Below are positions 34,701 through 46,700 of a stretch of 64,000 bases of DNA, one piece after another. The DNA lies in the NCBI GenBank assembly GCA_036583965.1, contig JAZBQD010000019.1:1178001-1242000 (forward strand), in the 5' to 3' direction. Within the stretch, counting starts at the first letter, position 1. The number at the start of each line of letters is the position of its first letter. The stretch comes from Prunella strophiata (Eukaryota > Chordata > Aves > Passeriformes > Prunellidae). Under the pieces are notes generated by a model. It searched no databases, was not told the origin of the DNA, and saw nothing but the letters and a program-made list of their open reading frames with translations. Both the position numbers and the translations under genes were made by a program.

Positions 34701-37700
34701 CCTGGGACTCAGCCCTGGCCACCCTGGGACTGAGCCCTGGTCTCCCTGGGACTGAGCCCTGGCACCCTGGGACTGAGCCCTGGTCCACTCTGGGACTGAG
34801 CCCTGGTCACTCTGGGACTGAGCCCTGGCCACCCTGGGACTGAGCCCTGGCCACCCTGGACTGAGCCCTGGTCACCCTGGGACTCAGCCCTGGCCACCCT
34901 GGACTGAGCCCTGGCCACCCTGGGACTGAGCCCTGGTCACTCTGGGACTGAGCCCTGGTCACCTGGGACTGAGCCCTGGTCACCCTGGGACTCAGCCCTG
35001 GCCACCCTGGACTGAGCCCTGGTCACTCTGGGACTGAGCCCTGGTCTCCCTGGGACTGAGCCTGGCCACCCTGGGACTCAGCCCTGGCCACCCTGGGACT
35101 CAGCCCTGGCCACCCTGGGACCTGAGCCCTGGTCACTCTGGACTGAGCCCTGGTCACTCTGGGACTGAGCCCTGGCCACCCTGGGACTGAGCCTGGTCAC
35201 TCTGGGACTGAGCCCTGGTCACCCTGGGACTGAGCCCTGGCCACCCTGGGACTGAGCCCTGGTCACCCTGGGACTGAGCCCTGGTCACCCTGGGACTGAG
35301 CCCTGGTCACCCTGGGACTCAGCCCTGGCCACCCTGGGACTGAGCCCTGGTCCACTCTGGGACTGAGCCCTGGCCACCCTGGGACTCAGCCCTGGTCACT
35401 CTGGACTGAGCCCTGGTCACCCTGGGACTGAGCCCTGGCCACCCTGGGACCTGAGCCCTGGTCACTCTGGACTGAGCCCTGGTCACTCTGGACTGAGCCC
35501 TGGTCCACTCTGGGACTGAGCCCTGGTCACTCTGGGACTGAGCCCTGGTCACCCTGGGGACTGAGCCCTGGCCACCCTGGGACTCAGCCCTGGCCACCCT
35601 GGGACTGAGCCCTGGCTACCCTGGGGACTGAGCCCTGGTCACCCTGGGACTCAGCCCTGGCCTGGCCACCTCTGGCTACTCAACCCTGATCACTTTGGGG
35701 ATTCACAGAATCACAGAATGATGAGGTTGGAAGAGACCTCTGAGATCATTGAGTCCAACCCATGTCCAACACCTCAACTCAGAATCCAGACTACAGCACC
35801 AAGTGCCATGTCCAGCCTTTTTTAAACACACCCAGGGATGGTGATTCCACCACCTCTCTGGGAAGAGCATTCCAGTTCTTTATTATTCTTTCAGTGAACA
35901 ATTTTTTCCTAATATCCAACCTCCACCTTCCCTGAGGTAGCTTGAGGCTGTGTCCTCTGGTTCTGTCAGCTGCTGCCTGGTGGAAGAGACTGACCCCACC
36001 TGTGCACAACCTCCCTTCAAGGAGTTGTAGAGAGCAATAAGGTCACCTCTGAGCCTCCTCTTCTCCAGGCTGAACAACCCCAGCTCCCTCAAACATTCCT
36101 CACAGGGTTTGTGCTCCCAGCCCCTCACCAGCCTTGTTGCCTCCTCTGGACACGTTCAAAGGATCTCGAGATCCTTTCTGAACTGAGGCCCCAGAACTGG
36201 ACACAGCACTCAAGGTGTGTCTCACCAGTGCTGAGCACAGGGGCAGAATGACCTCCCTGCTCCTGCTGGCCACACAATTCCTAATGCAGCCCAGGAGCCA
36301 TTGGCCTTCTTGGCCACCAAGGCACACTGCTGGCTCATGTTCAGCTGGCTGTCACCAGCACCCCCAGGTCCCTTTCTGCCTGATTCAACCCTGCCCACCT
36401 TTGGTGACTCAACCCTGATCACACTCTGGCTACTCAACCCTGGCCACTCTGGCAACTCAACCCTGCCCACCTCTGGCTGCTCAGCCCTGCCCACCTTTGG
36501 TGACTCAACCCTGCCCACCTTTAGCAACTCAACCCTGCCCACCTCTGGCTACTCAACCCTGCCCACCTCTGGCTACTCAACCCTGCCCACCTTTGGGGAT
36601 TCAACCCTGCCCACCTTTGGCAACTCAACCCTTTGGTGACTCAACCCTGATCACACTCTGGCTACTCAACCATGGCCACCTTTAGCAACTCAACCCTGCC
36701 CACCTCTGGCTGCTCAGCCCTGGCCACTCTGGCAACTCAGCCCTGCCCACCTCTGGCTACTCAGCCCTGCCCACCTCTGGCTGCTCAGCCCTGTTGCCTC
36801 TGGGGCCCCAGAGCCCAGCTGCCCACGTGGCTCACACAGAAGGCTCTGGGCAATTCCAGCCCCACAGTGCTGCTCCCACAGCAGGAACATTCCCACCATT
36901 ACAATCTTCTTTATGAAGAAGATTGCTCTTTTTTCTTTTCTAGGACAGACCAAAAAATGCTCCAAAATTATTATTTTCATTCCATGTTGGGCTCTGATTG
37001 TTTTCCAGCAGCTGTGTCTGCTCAGTCACAAATAGGAACTTTCCCAAGGCTTCGAGTTTCTTCTTTCAGGAAGTTGCTGTTGGTCTTTACAGAAAGCACT
37101 AACCAAGAGATAGAGCAGGAAAATTCCCAAGTATTTATAAAAAATAGCTCTTTTTTCCTATCTTAGGATTGTGTTCAGTTTCCTGAGCACTCCCATGCTA
37201 TTGAACTGCATAAGTTAAAAAGTCTCCAAGAGAATTTCCCTGATTTTCTTCCAAGAGAGTCTGCCCAATTCATAAATATCCTACCCTTGATTTCTCCTTT
37301 TCCTCATATCAAAATCCTCCAGTTTTCAAGCATTTCTGGTTTATTGTCATTTACAAAGCCACAATGCCCAGAGCAGCTGTGGCTGCCCCACCCCTGGGAG
37401 TGTCCAAGGCCAGGTTGGACAGGGTTGGGACAGGGGAAGGTGTCCCTGCCCATGGGAACTTTAAAGCCCCCCCAGCCCAATCCAGCCTGGGATTCTGGGA
37501 TTTTGGGATGAACATTTGCCTCCTCTGTGTGCAGCTGGAGCTTCTGACTTCCAGTGAGTGACTCCATGGAGGAGATGAAGCAAGGCCAGACTCAGGATCT
37601 GGATATGCAAGGGCAGAGCTGTGAGGATGCCCAGGAGAAGCCCTGGGCAGTGCCTGAGCTGACAGAGTGACCCTGAGAGCCCCAAGCCCTTGGGAGGGAG

Positions 37701-40700
37701 GGCTGGAAGTGCTGGAAACACCATAATCCTCTTACCAGTGACACAGGCAGAGAGAGCAGATTTGTGCTGCAGGGAACTGCATCTCCTCTCTTTGGAAAGC
37801 ATCCTGGAGGTGCTCTGCTCCTGTTTCTCAGCAGTGATAAACATTTTGTGCACTTTGGGGTTGATGCCCTCTGGAACCATCCGTGGGCTGTGCTGGTAGA
37901 AACGAAGGGTTTTGTTCCCTGAAATGGCTTTGTGGATGCTCCTTTTGTTACACTGGCTTTGGTTGTAGGTCTGAAAGGGAAGGTAAACAGATAAATCATC
38001 TGCTGATTGATTGGTTTTTTCACAGCATTTGATCAAAACGAAAAGAACACCTCAGTGGCTGTGGGGTTTCTCATTATTTCCTGTTCCCTCAGCAAGGTGT
38101 TGTTTGGTTTGGGGTTTTTTAATGGACCAGAAGCACTGGAGAGTGAGAAAGGAGCACAGCCCTTGCCTGGGGGAAGTTACAAGCTGTCACTGATACAGGG
38201 ATGATGTAAATTAGATTACATCAGAAACAGGGAAAGGAGCTCAAGCAAAAAAAGGGCCTAAGATGATTTGTTGATGTCATGAGTGCTCTGAGTCCTTTTA
38301 ATTGCACTCCATTTTATTGTGCAATGGAGAAACCATGGCAAAGCTGGGGAATGTGAGGGGAGAAACTGGGGCCTCCCTCTGGAGTGCCTCCCCCAAGGAG
38401 GTTCTGTGCTGTGCTCCCCCCTGAGCCCCTGTGAGACCCTGAGTGTCCCAGGGGAGCAGCTGCCACCTGACAGAGGATTTCAGGGAGCAAAAATAAACAG
38501 ATAAATAAATAAATTCCCTGAATAAAACTGGAAGAGTCCCACAGCCAGCTCTGATAAACCCCTCAGGCATTCCAAGAAATAAAATTTTAATCCTAAATCA
38601 GTCAAACCTCAGTGTTCTCATGGCAGAAAAAGGTGGTGTTACCAAATTAGCAGCATCACAGAGTTGTGACTTTGCTGGATTTTCCCTCCCCTGTGCTTCC
38701 CTGGGCTGAGCAGCTCCAGGGACATCCCAAGCCCCATCCCAGCAGCTCCAGGGACATCCCAAGCCCCATCCCAGCAGCTCCAGGGACATCCCAAGCCCCC
38801 TCCCTGGGACTCACGGGAGCTGCCACGTGGAGAGGCTGACCTGGGAACACGTGGGAGCCACGGAATAAACACTGAGCTCACAGAAATTCCTGCCCACGTC
38901 ACACTCCCAGACCTGCACTGACCCCTTTCTCCCAATAAAACATCTTCAAAGGCTTTGGGATTGACCTGAAGTGGTTTGGTTAAAAATAACCCCAAAACTA
39001 AACCAAGCAAAACAAAAAAACCCAAAATCCCAAAATTAAAACAAAGGGGAAAAAACCACACAAAAAAACCCAAAACCCTCAAACAAATTTGTATAAATTA
39101 ATACATGGACATTAATTATTTAGCTGCAAATTAAGTGATGGGAAAGAACCTCCACATTGGGTCTTTTTCCAGTTCTGCTAAACTTGAAAACCCCAACAGC
39201 AGCCCCAAAAGATACCCTCAAGGAAAACCAAACAAACCCAGCAAGACAATATTGGTTTGCAATTAAACTTATTTCCTGACCTCAAAATAAAATAAGAAAA
39301 AAAGCGAACAATGACTGTTCTACCTGGGGAGAGGTTCTGCTTCAAAGATATCTGAGAAAATCTGCACAACACAGTAATCCAACTGCTTAAGTGAAGCTCC
39401 AAGGAATTTAAGGGACTATTTTATATCCCATTACAGAGCAGAGCTTTCAATAGTAACCAGCCTCTGTAAGCAGCAGGAGAAAATATCTATTTACAAGCTC
39501 TACTCAGGTCTATCATTCTTAACTCTCATCCCTTCAAAGGAGAAACTTTTTTCCCCTCAGGGAGGATTCTTTGCAGTCTCATTCAGAATTAAATCCCTGC
39601 CACCCACAAATCCCAACCAGAGCTACAGCACTGACTGGAATAAATTAAATAATACCAAGAGTCTGAACCTTTGGGTTTACAATTGATTTACACAGATCTT
39701 GGATGTGCTGGTTTGCACCCCCTTTCACCAGGGATGGCAGCAGGGAGTGCCCAGCCTGTCCTGCCCAAATCCTGCCCTGTCCAATCCAAGGGTGAGCCCG
39801 GGCCCTGCAGGGCTGTGGGATGCAGCTGGCCCAGCTGTGGTGGGATCCCCCAGCTCATTCCCAGCACATTTCCAGTGGGACATGGATGTCCCAAGGGACA
39901 GTCTGTTCTCAGGGATGATTAATTATGCTCTGCTTGAGTGCTGGGCTGCAGGAACCCAGCCAAAGTGGATTTGCACCTAAGCTGATCTCCTCATCCTCCA
40001 CTAAAGCCAGCTCTGAGTGCCAGTGGCGTCACCAGCCCAGTAAGCACCAGTCTGAACAGCCAGTGCCATCAGCAGCACTCCCAGTGCCATCAGCAGCACT
40101 CCCAGTGTCCCCTCCCAGCTCCAGCCCCCACCCCACACCTTCCTCTGCACCCTTGGAAAAGCCCTGGAATCCCTGAGTTGCAGTTTAACAGTCGGTGACA
40201 TGGCAGGCTGGCAGAGCTGGGAATGTTCCCCTGGAGAGGAGAAGCTCCAGGGAGAGCTCAGAGCCCCTGGCAGGGCCTGAAGGGGCTCCAGGAGAGCTGG
40301 AGAGGGACTGGGGACAAGGGATGGAGGGACAGGACACAGGGAATGGCTCCCAGTGCCAGAGGGCAGGGATGGGTGGGAGATTGGGAATTGGCAATTCCTG
40401 GCTGGGCTGGGAATTGCCAGAGCAGCTGTGGCTGCCCCTGGATCCCTGGCAGTGCCCAAGGCCAGGCTGGACACTGGGGCTGGAGCAGCCTGGCACAGTG
40501 GGAGGTGTCCCTGCCATGGCAGGGGTGGCACTGGAGGATCTTTCAGGTCCCATCCAACCCAAACCACTCCAGGGTTCTGTGCTGGAGTTTCCTGTAACAG
40601 TGAATGAGGAGCCTGAGCAGAGACTCCCTGGGGGCTGCAGCTTTGTCCCAAGGGACAGGGACAGCACCCAGGACAGGGCTGGACCTGTGCCAGTGGAGGT

Positions 40701-43700
40701 TTAGGTTGGAGATCAGGAAAGGCTCTTCCCCAGAGGGTGCTGGCACTGCCCAGGCTCCCCAGGGAATGGGCACGGCCCCGAGGCTGCCAGAGCTCCAGGA
40801 GGGTTTGGGCAGCACTGCCAGGGATGCCCAGGGTGGGATTGTTGGGGGTCTGGGCAGGGACAGGGGCTGGACTCCACGATCCTTGAGGGTCCCTTCCAGC
40901 TCAGGAGATTGTGTGATCCTAAGTCTTCAAAAACCTGGTTACAGCAAGAAATCTGGTGTTCATAGCCCACCTGAACCTTAAGCTGCATTTTCCCCAAATG
41001 TTGCAGCCCTGCAGTAACATGAACACATCATTCACTAACAATGTCTTCTTTGGTGCCTCAAACTCAGTGCTTGTTCTGGGACTGTTTAACTCAGCAGTCA
41101 TAACTCTTTTTCTAACCTTAGGGGCCACCAAAGTACACCAAATCCATTTTAAAGAAGGGTGATAAAACCAACTTCCCAAAGAAGGGAGACACTGTCCACT
41201 GCTGGTACACGGGAAAGCTGCAGGATGGGACAGTCTTTGATACCAATATTCAATCAAGTAAGGTTATGGATATAGAGATGTGCAGTAAACTCTTGGGCTT
41301 GGGTGCAAATGCTCCTGGAGGGAATTACCTGGAATTGGTAATGCTGGAAATGCTCCTGGAGGGAATTACCTGGAATTGGTGATGCTGGAAATGCTCCTAG
41401 AGGGAATTACCTGGAATTGGTGATGCTGGAAATGCTCCTAGAGGGAATTACCTGGAATTGGTGATGCTGGAAATGCTCCTAGAGGGAATTACCTGGAATT
41501 GGTGATGCTGGAAATGCTCCTAGAGGGAATTACCTGGAATTGGTGATGCTGGAAATGCTCCTAGAGGGAATTACCTGGAATTGGTGATGCTGGAAATGCT
41601 CCTAGAGGGAATTACCTGGAATTGGTGATGCTGGAAATGCTCCTAGAGGGAATTACCTGGAATTGGTGATGCTGGAAATGCTCCTAGAGGGAATTACCTG
41701 GAATTGGTGATGCTGGAAATGCTCCTAGAGGGAATTACCTGGAATTGGTGATGCTGGAAATGCTCCTAGAGGGAATTACCTGGAATTGGTGATGCTGGAA
41801 ATGCTCCTAGAGGGAATTACCTGGAATTGGTGATGCTGGAAATGCTCCTAGAGGGAATTACCTGGAATTGGTGATGCTGGAAATGCTCCTAGAGGGAATT
41901 ACCTGGAATTGGTGATGCTGGAAATGCTCCTAGAGGGAATTACCTGGAATTGGTGATGCTGGAAATGCTCCTAGAGGGAATTACCTGGAATTGGTGATGC
42001 TGGAAATGCTCCTAGAGGGAATTACCTGGGCTCCTCCAGCAGATGTGGGCAGGTGTTGCATTGCACAAAGTAGTTTTTTTAGTTGATAATTGTTCTTGCA
42101 GTGGGTGTTTGGGTCATTTGCACTGTTATATAATCTGTATCCTGTTGTATCACATGGTTTGTGCCATTCCTCACTTTTCCCCCATCCCCAGGCCCTGGTG
42201 GGCAGTGGTTAATCCTGGGTTCACCCCTCCCCTCGCCCCTTCCCCCTTGTATCCCAAGGCTGTGCTCCCCTTCCTCTGCCCCCCTTCCCCTGACCTTAAA
42301 ACCCCTGCACAGGTGAACTTGCTCTCTTTTTCACCTGGGAAGCCCTGTGGATTGTCTGGTGGCTCCTACCAAGGACATAAAGCAGGACTTTGTTCCTGAG
42401 AGGAAAAGAGCGCCTTTGGTCTCTTTTGTCTCATGTAAGATTGATCCGGGCTAAGGTCCAGAGCCAGCCGGACTGGACTGGACCAGCCTGGCAGGTCAGT
42501 CTCACAGGCAGGGGTGTGCCCCTGGCAGCTGTGTCAGGGATGCCCAGGGTGGCACTGCTGGGTGCCCGTGCCCCTCACTCACCCTCTCCTCGCGGCCCTG
42601 CGCCAGGATGACGACGATGCGGCCGTGGCGGCGGCGGCCGGTGCGGCCCATGCGCTGCACCAGGCGCACGGGGCTGCGCTGCGCGTCGAAGCACACGATC
42701 AGATCCACCTCGCCGATGTCCAGCCCCTCCTCGCCCACGCACGTGGACACCAGGGTGTTGTACCCGCCCTCCCGGAACCGCCGCACCACCTGCAGGGACA
42801 GCAGGATGGCATGGAGCAGCTCGGCCAGGAACACTGCTTGTATCCTTCTCCTGGGCTGTGAGAGCTGTCAGAGCTGGGCAGCTATCCTCTGTTCATGGGG
42901 CAGGTTTCTTTATCTCTGCCACAGCCAATCCTCCCTCCAGGAGAGCTCTGCTGTCCATGGCCACTGAGTGTCCCTGCATGGCTGATCAAATTCCATCAGC
43001 CCACTGGGAGATGCTCTGCCCAGGGCAGGAGCCAAGCATTCCTGCCTGGATAGAATCTGACCCTGGAACAGCACAGCAGCCTCTGCCCACTGCTGCATTC
43101 CCAGAGGAGCAGCTTTCTTCTCCTCTGCTGCATTCCCAGAGGGAGAGCAGGCCCATCTGCAGCAGCCCTGGAGCTGCAGAGGAAAACTCCCCCCTTGTGC
43201 AGGATCCCTGCTGCAGCAGAACCAGCCCTGGCACTGCAGGAGGGCTGCAGCCACCATGGCATGGGAATGGGACTGTGCCACCACCCTGACCCACAGGGGC
43301 TCAGGGCATATTCTGACTCTGGCAGTGGTGTCCTGTATTACTGCATTTTAAAATTTTATTTTTATTATTTTTTTTTTTCCTAATAAAGACCTGTTATTCC
43401 TATTCCCATATCTTTGCCGGAGAGCCACTTAATTTCAAAATTATAATAATTTGTAGGGAGGGGGTTTATATTTTTTCATTTCAGGGGAGGCACCTTCCCT
43501 CCTTAGCAGACACCTGGCTTTTCAAACCAAGACAATTCTAAAATGAAAAATTTTGTCTTTTTAAATTTCCCACCTTGTGATCAAACACCACACCCCAGTG
43601 TGACCAACATCAGCATTTCAACTCTTTAGCTCTAAAATAAAGGGAAAAAAGCCCACCTTATTCTGTCTCCAACCATGGTATTCTTGTAAGACTGATCCTC

Positions 43701-46700
43701 CCAACTCAGCAGTTTAATATTTTAGGGGTGGTCTTTTTTTTAGCTTTGCTAGATCAGAATTTAATGCTAGATCTTATCTTTCCTACCTAGAAGAAAAATA
43801 AATTCCCACAGCATGCATTCGCGTATTTCCCCAGATTTTTGACCTCTAAATTTAGCAGTGGTTAATATAATATAAATAATAATAATTATTATAATTATAT
43901 TTTTATATAATATAAATATATAAATTATTGGTCTATTTTGTTCAGTGAGTATCATTTTGGATCCTCTGGAAACCTCTGGACTCCACAGGGATTTACCAAC
44001 ATTTACAGCTCAGCCATTTCCACACAGTCCATACTCCTGTTGTTACTGACACAACCAATGCTCTTTATCACTAACTCCTAGCCCAAGCCTCCTCTCTTCT
44101 CACCTCCAGCTGCTCCTTCTGGGTGAAGCCCCTGGAGCTCTTGCCCGAGGAGTGTCCCACGAAGGTCATGGCACGCACGGCCGGGCTGAGCCGGGCCAGC
44201 ATCTCGGCGATCTCCTGCACGCTGTCGCGGAACGAGGAGAAGATCATCACCCTCGTGTCCCCAGCTGAGCCCTCACTCTTGCCTCCAGCTGCTGCATCTG
44301 AAAATGGCAGGTGTTAATGGAATGATCAGTAGAAAAGGATGGGGCACCCCCGACAAGTTACACATTCACAGCTCTTGTCTCACCTAATGGGAAGAGGAAA
44401 TGGGCAGAAAATGCTCCAAGATCCACCTCCTTGAAAAATTCCTCTTTGGATCAAAGCATGCTCCTAGTTTTGGAGAAGGTGAGAATGAGAATGTCTTTAT
44501 CTGAGGCACCCTCACTAAAGTCACTTTGAAAAGCTGGGGTTGGATGGGAACTGTTTTGGAATGAAGTTCACAATGCCATCATCTCCATTTCAGCACCTTC
44601 AGCACAGCAGAACCAGAATCTCAGAATCCCAGACTGCTCTGGGTGGGAAGGGAGCTTAAATCCCATCCAGTGCCACCCCTGCCATGGCAGGGACACCTCC
44701 CACTGACTTCTCAGGGTGTCCAAGTCCCAATGTCCCAACCTGGCCTTGGGCACTGCCAGGGATCCAGGGGCAATGAATGGAACAGAAAGGGCTGGTGCTG
44801 TTCCAGGTATGGCTGATGACTTTGGGCATGAATCCCCTCCCTTTCCATCTCAAATGTAGGGTTTTTGAAGTGGAGGCAGAAGGAGGGAGGTTGGGAGGAC
44901 AGAAAGAACTCTGAATGGGAAGGGGGAAAAAGGAATGAATTGCATTAAATGCATTGGGTTGTATCCTAAAGTTACAAACACACAACTGGGAAACAAAGTT
45001 GCCTAAAGTAGAAAGCATCAGTCATTTCAAAGGTTTGCTGAGAACACGACCTCCAAGAGAGAAAAAAAACCCACAAAAACAACAGGGAAGGGCAGGTCAG
45101 AAATTACCAGAACTTCACAGAACACAAAGACCCAAACAGACAAGATAAAAAGTGAACAAGATGCAAAACAAATGTTATTATTACTCATGTAATCATTCCA
45201 AAGGCTGCAATCAAGAAGCTGAAACCTCCCAAAACCAAAGAGATCTGAATGATGTCTTCATCAAGATGAAAAAGAATGAGGGACAGGGGAATGTAACTGA
45301 AGGGTTTGAACTTCAAATTGATGCCTCAGAGTTGTTAATTCTTATCCTCAGGCTGGATATCAGAACTTTTATCCTTAAAGTCCTTAAATGTGTTCATGGA
45401 ACTCTGCAGGAGGGACTGAGGGGGGCTGCCAGGACAAACTGGGACAGGACCAGCAGGAAACAGGGCAGCCCCAGGAATGAGTTCCCTATCCCTGTTTTAC
45501 TCAACTGTTACAGCAGTTTATATCAAATTAATAATGAGAATTTATAGGAGGTTTTATCTTACAGAAATCTTATGGTGAAGTTCTTCTAGAGGGAAAGATG
45601 CACAAAGAATCAAAGCAATAAAGCAGCACAAAGGAGGAAATCAATCAGGAGGATATTCCTTGTTTCCAGTCCCAGGTTTTCCTCTGAGCTGTTGGTACTC
45701 ACCAGAACATCCCTGTTTCCAGGATTTGAAGTGCTCTATTACAATTTCCTCCAATTTCTTTAATTTTGGATGACTATAGACAAATTCCTTTTTCTTTTCT
45801 AATGCTAGAAAGGAAATAAATAAATGAAAGATGTAAATAAACCTGCAGGAAGGTTCAGTGAACTTCATTCCCTCCCACTGTAATTATCTGAGTCAGACCC
45901 AAATCCTGACATTGGTTCTAAACAAAACAAGAAACCGCTGACAGAAGAACATTTGTTAAACCCAGTTTTTGAGAAAGTGCTGTTACTTTTGTTAGAGTCA
46001 CACTGGAAAAGATTTACAGTGAAACAGTTGTATTTTAACCTTCATTTTAGAGCAAATAAAAAACTTCAAACATAGAAAACTTCCTTGAAAGTAGCTAAAA
46101 CTACTGAGGGAAGAGTGAGAGGGAGAGAGAGACAGAATTCAATCTGGAATAAAGAGCAGCAGCCAGTGCAGCACAACTTGTAAACAGCAATATTCTGTCC
46201 CTGAGAGGGGAATCCTGACCTGTTGTGCTCTTGCAAACACTTCCACTCTCAGGAGTCACAGCAGTGTCTGAGAACATGGCCTGCAGCTGCTGGTAGAGCT
46301 CCATGAAGTCCTGGTTGCGCCCCAGCTCGCTCTTGGTGCGGGACAGCCCTTGGGAGAGAGTTGGGACACCTCAGCATTCCACCTGCTTTCCCCAAGAGAC
46401 TCTGCCTCTAGCAAACCTCACTGTGCCCTGCTCTGGGCCCTCAGGTTGGGAAGGACTTTGGGAGGCTGGAGAGGGGCTGGGAACACAAACCCGTGAGAGG
46501 AAGCACTGAGGGAGCTGGGGGTGCTCAGCCTGGAGAAAAGGAGACTCAGGGGTGACCCCATCACTCTGCACAGCTCCTGAAAGGTGCCTGGGCTCAGCTG
46601 GGCTTGGGCTCTTTCTCCAGGCAGCACTGACACAACCAGAGGACACAGCCTCAAGCTGCACCAAGGGAAATACAGGTTGGATATCAGGAAAAAGTTTTTA

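Larger units (their letters stand above)
37971..40194. other. FANCM intron, unique sequence
   Basis: AT-rich and unremarkable except for the three-copy 32-bp repeat and the A/C-rich stretch. No exon found on either strand. 42790-44103 and 44781-45702 are similar FANCM intron sequence. Confidence 0.55.

Noticed and set aside
31393..36009. Many short minus-strand ORFs ([14 protein letters not shown] words)
   Set aside because: They come from the 22-bp array and the CR1 that interrupts it.
42514..42967. Plus-strand ORFs opposite the FANCM motif V/VI exon
   Set aside because: They are antisense shadows of a GC-rich coding exon.
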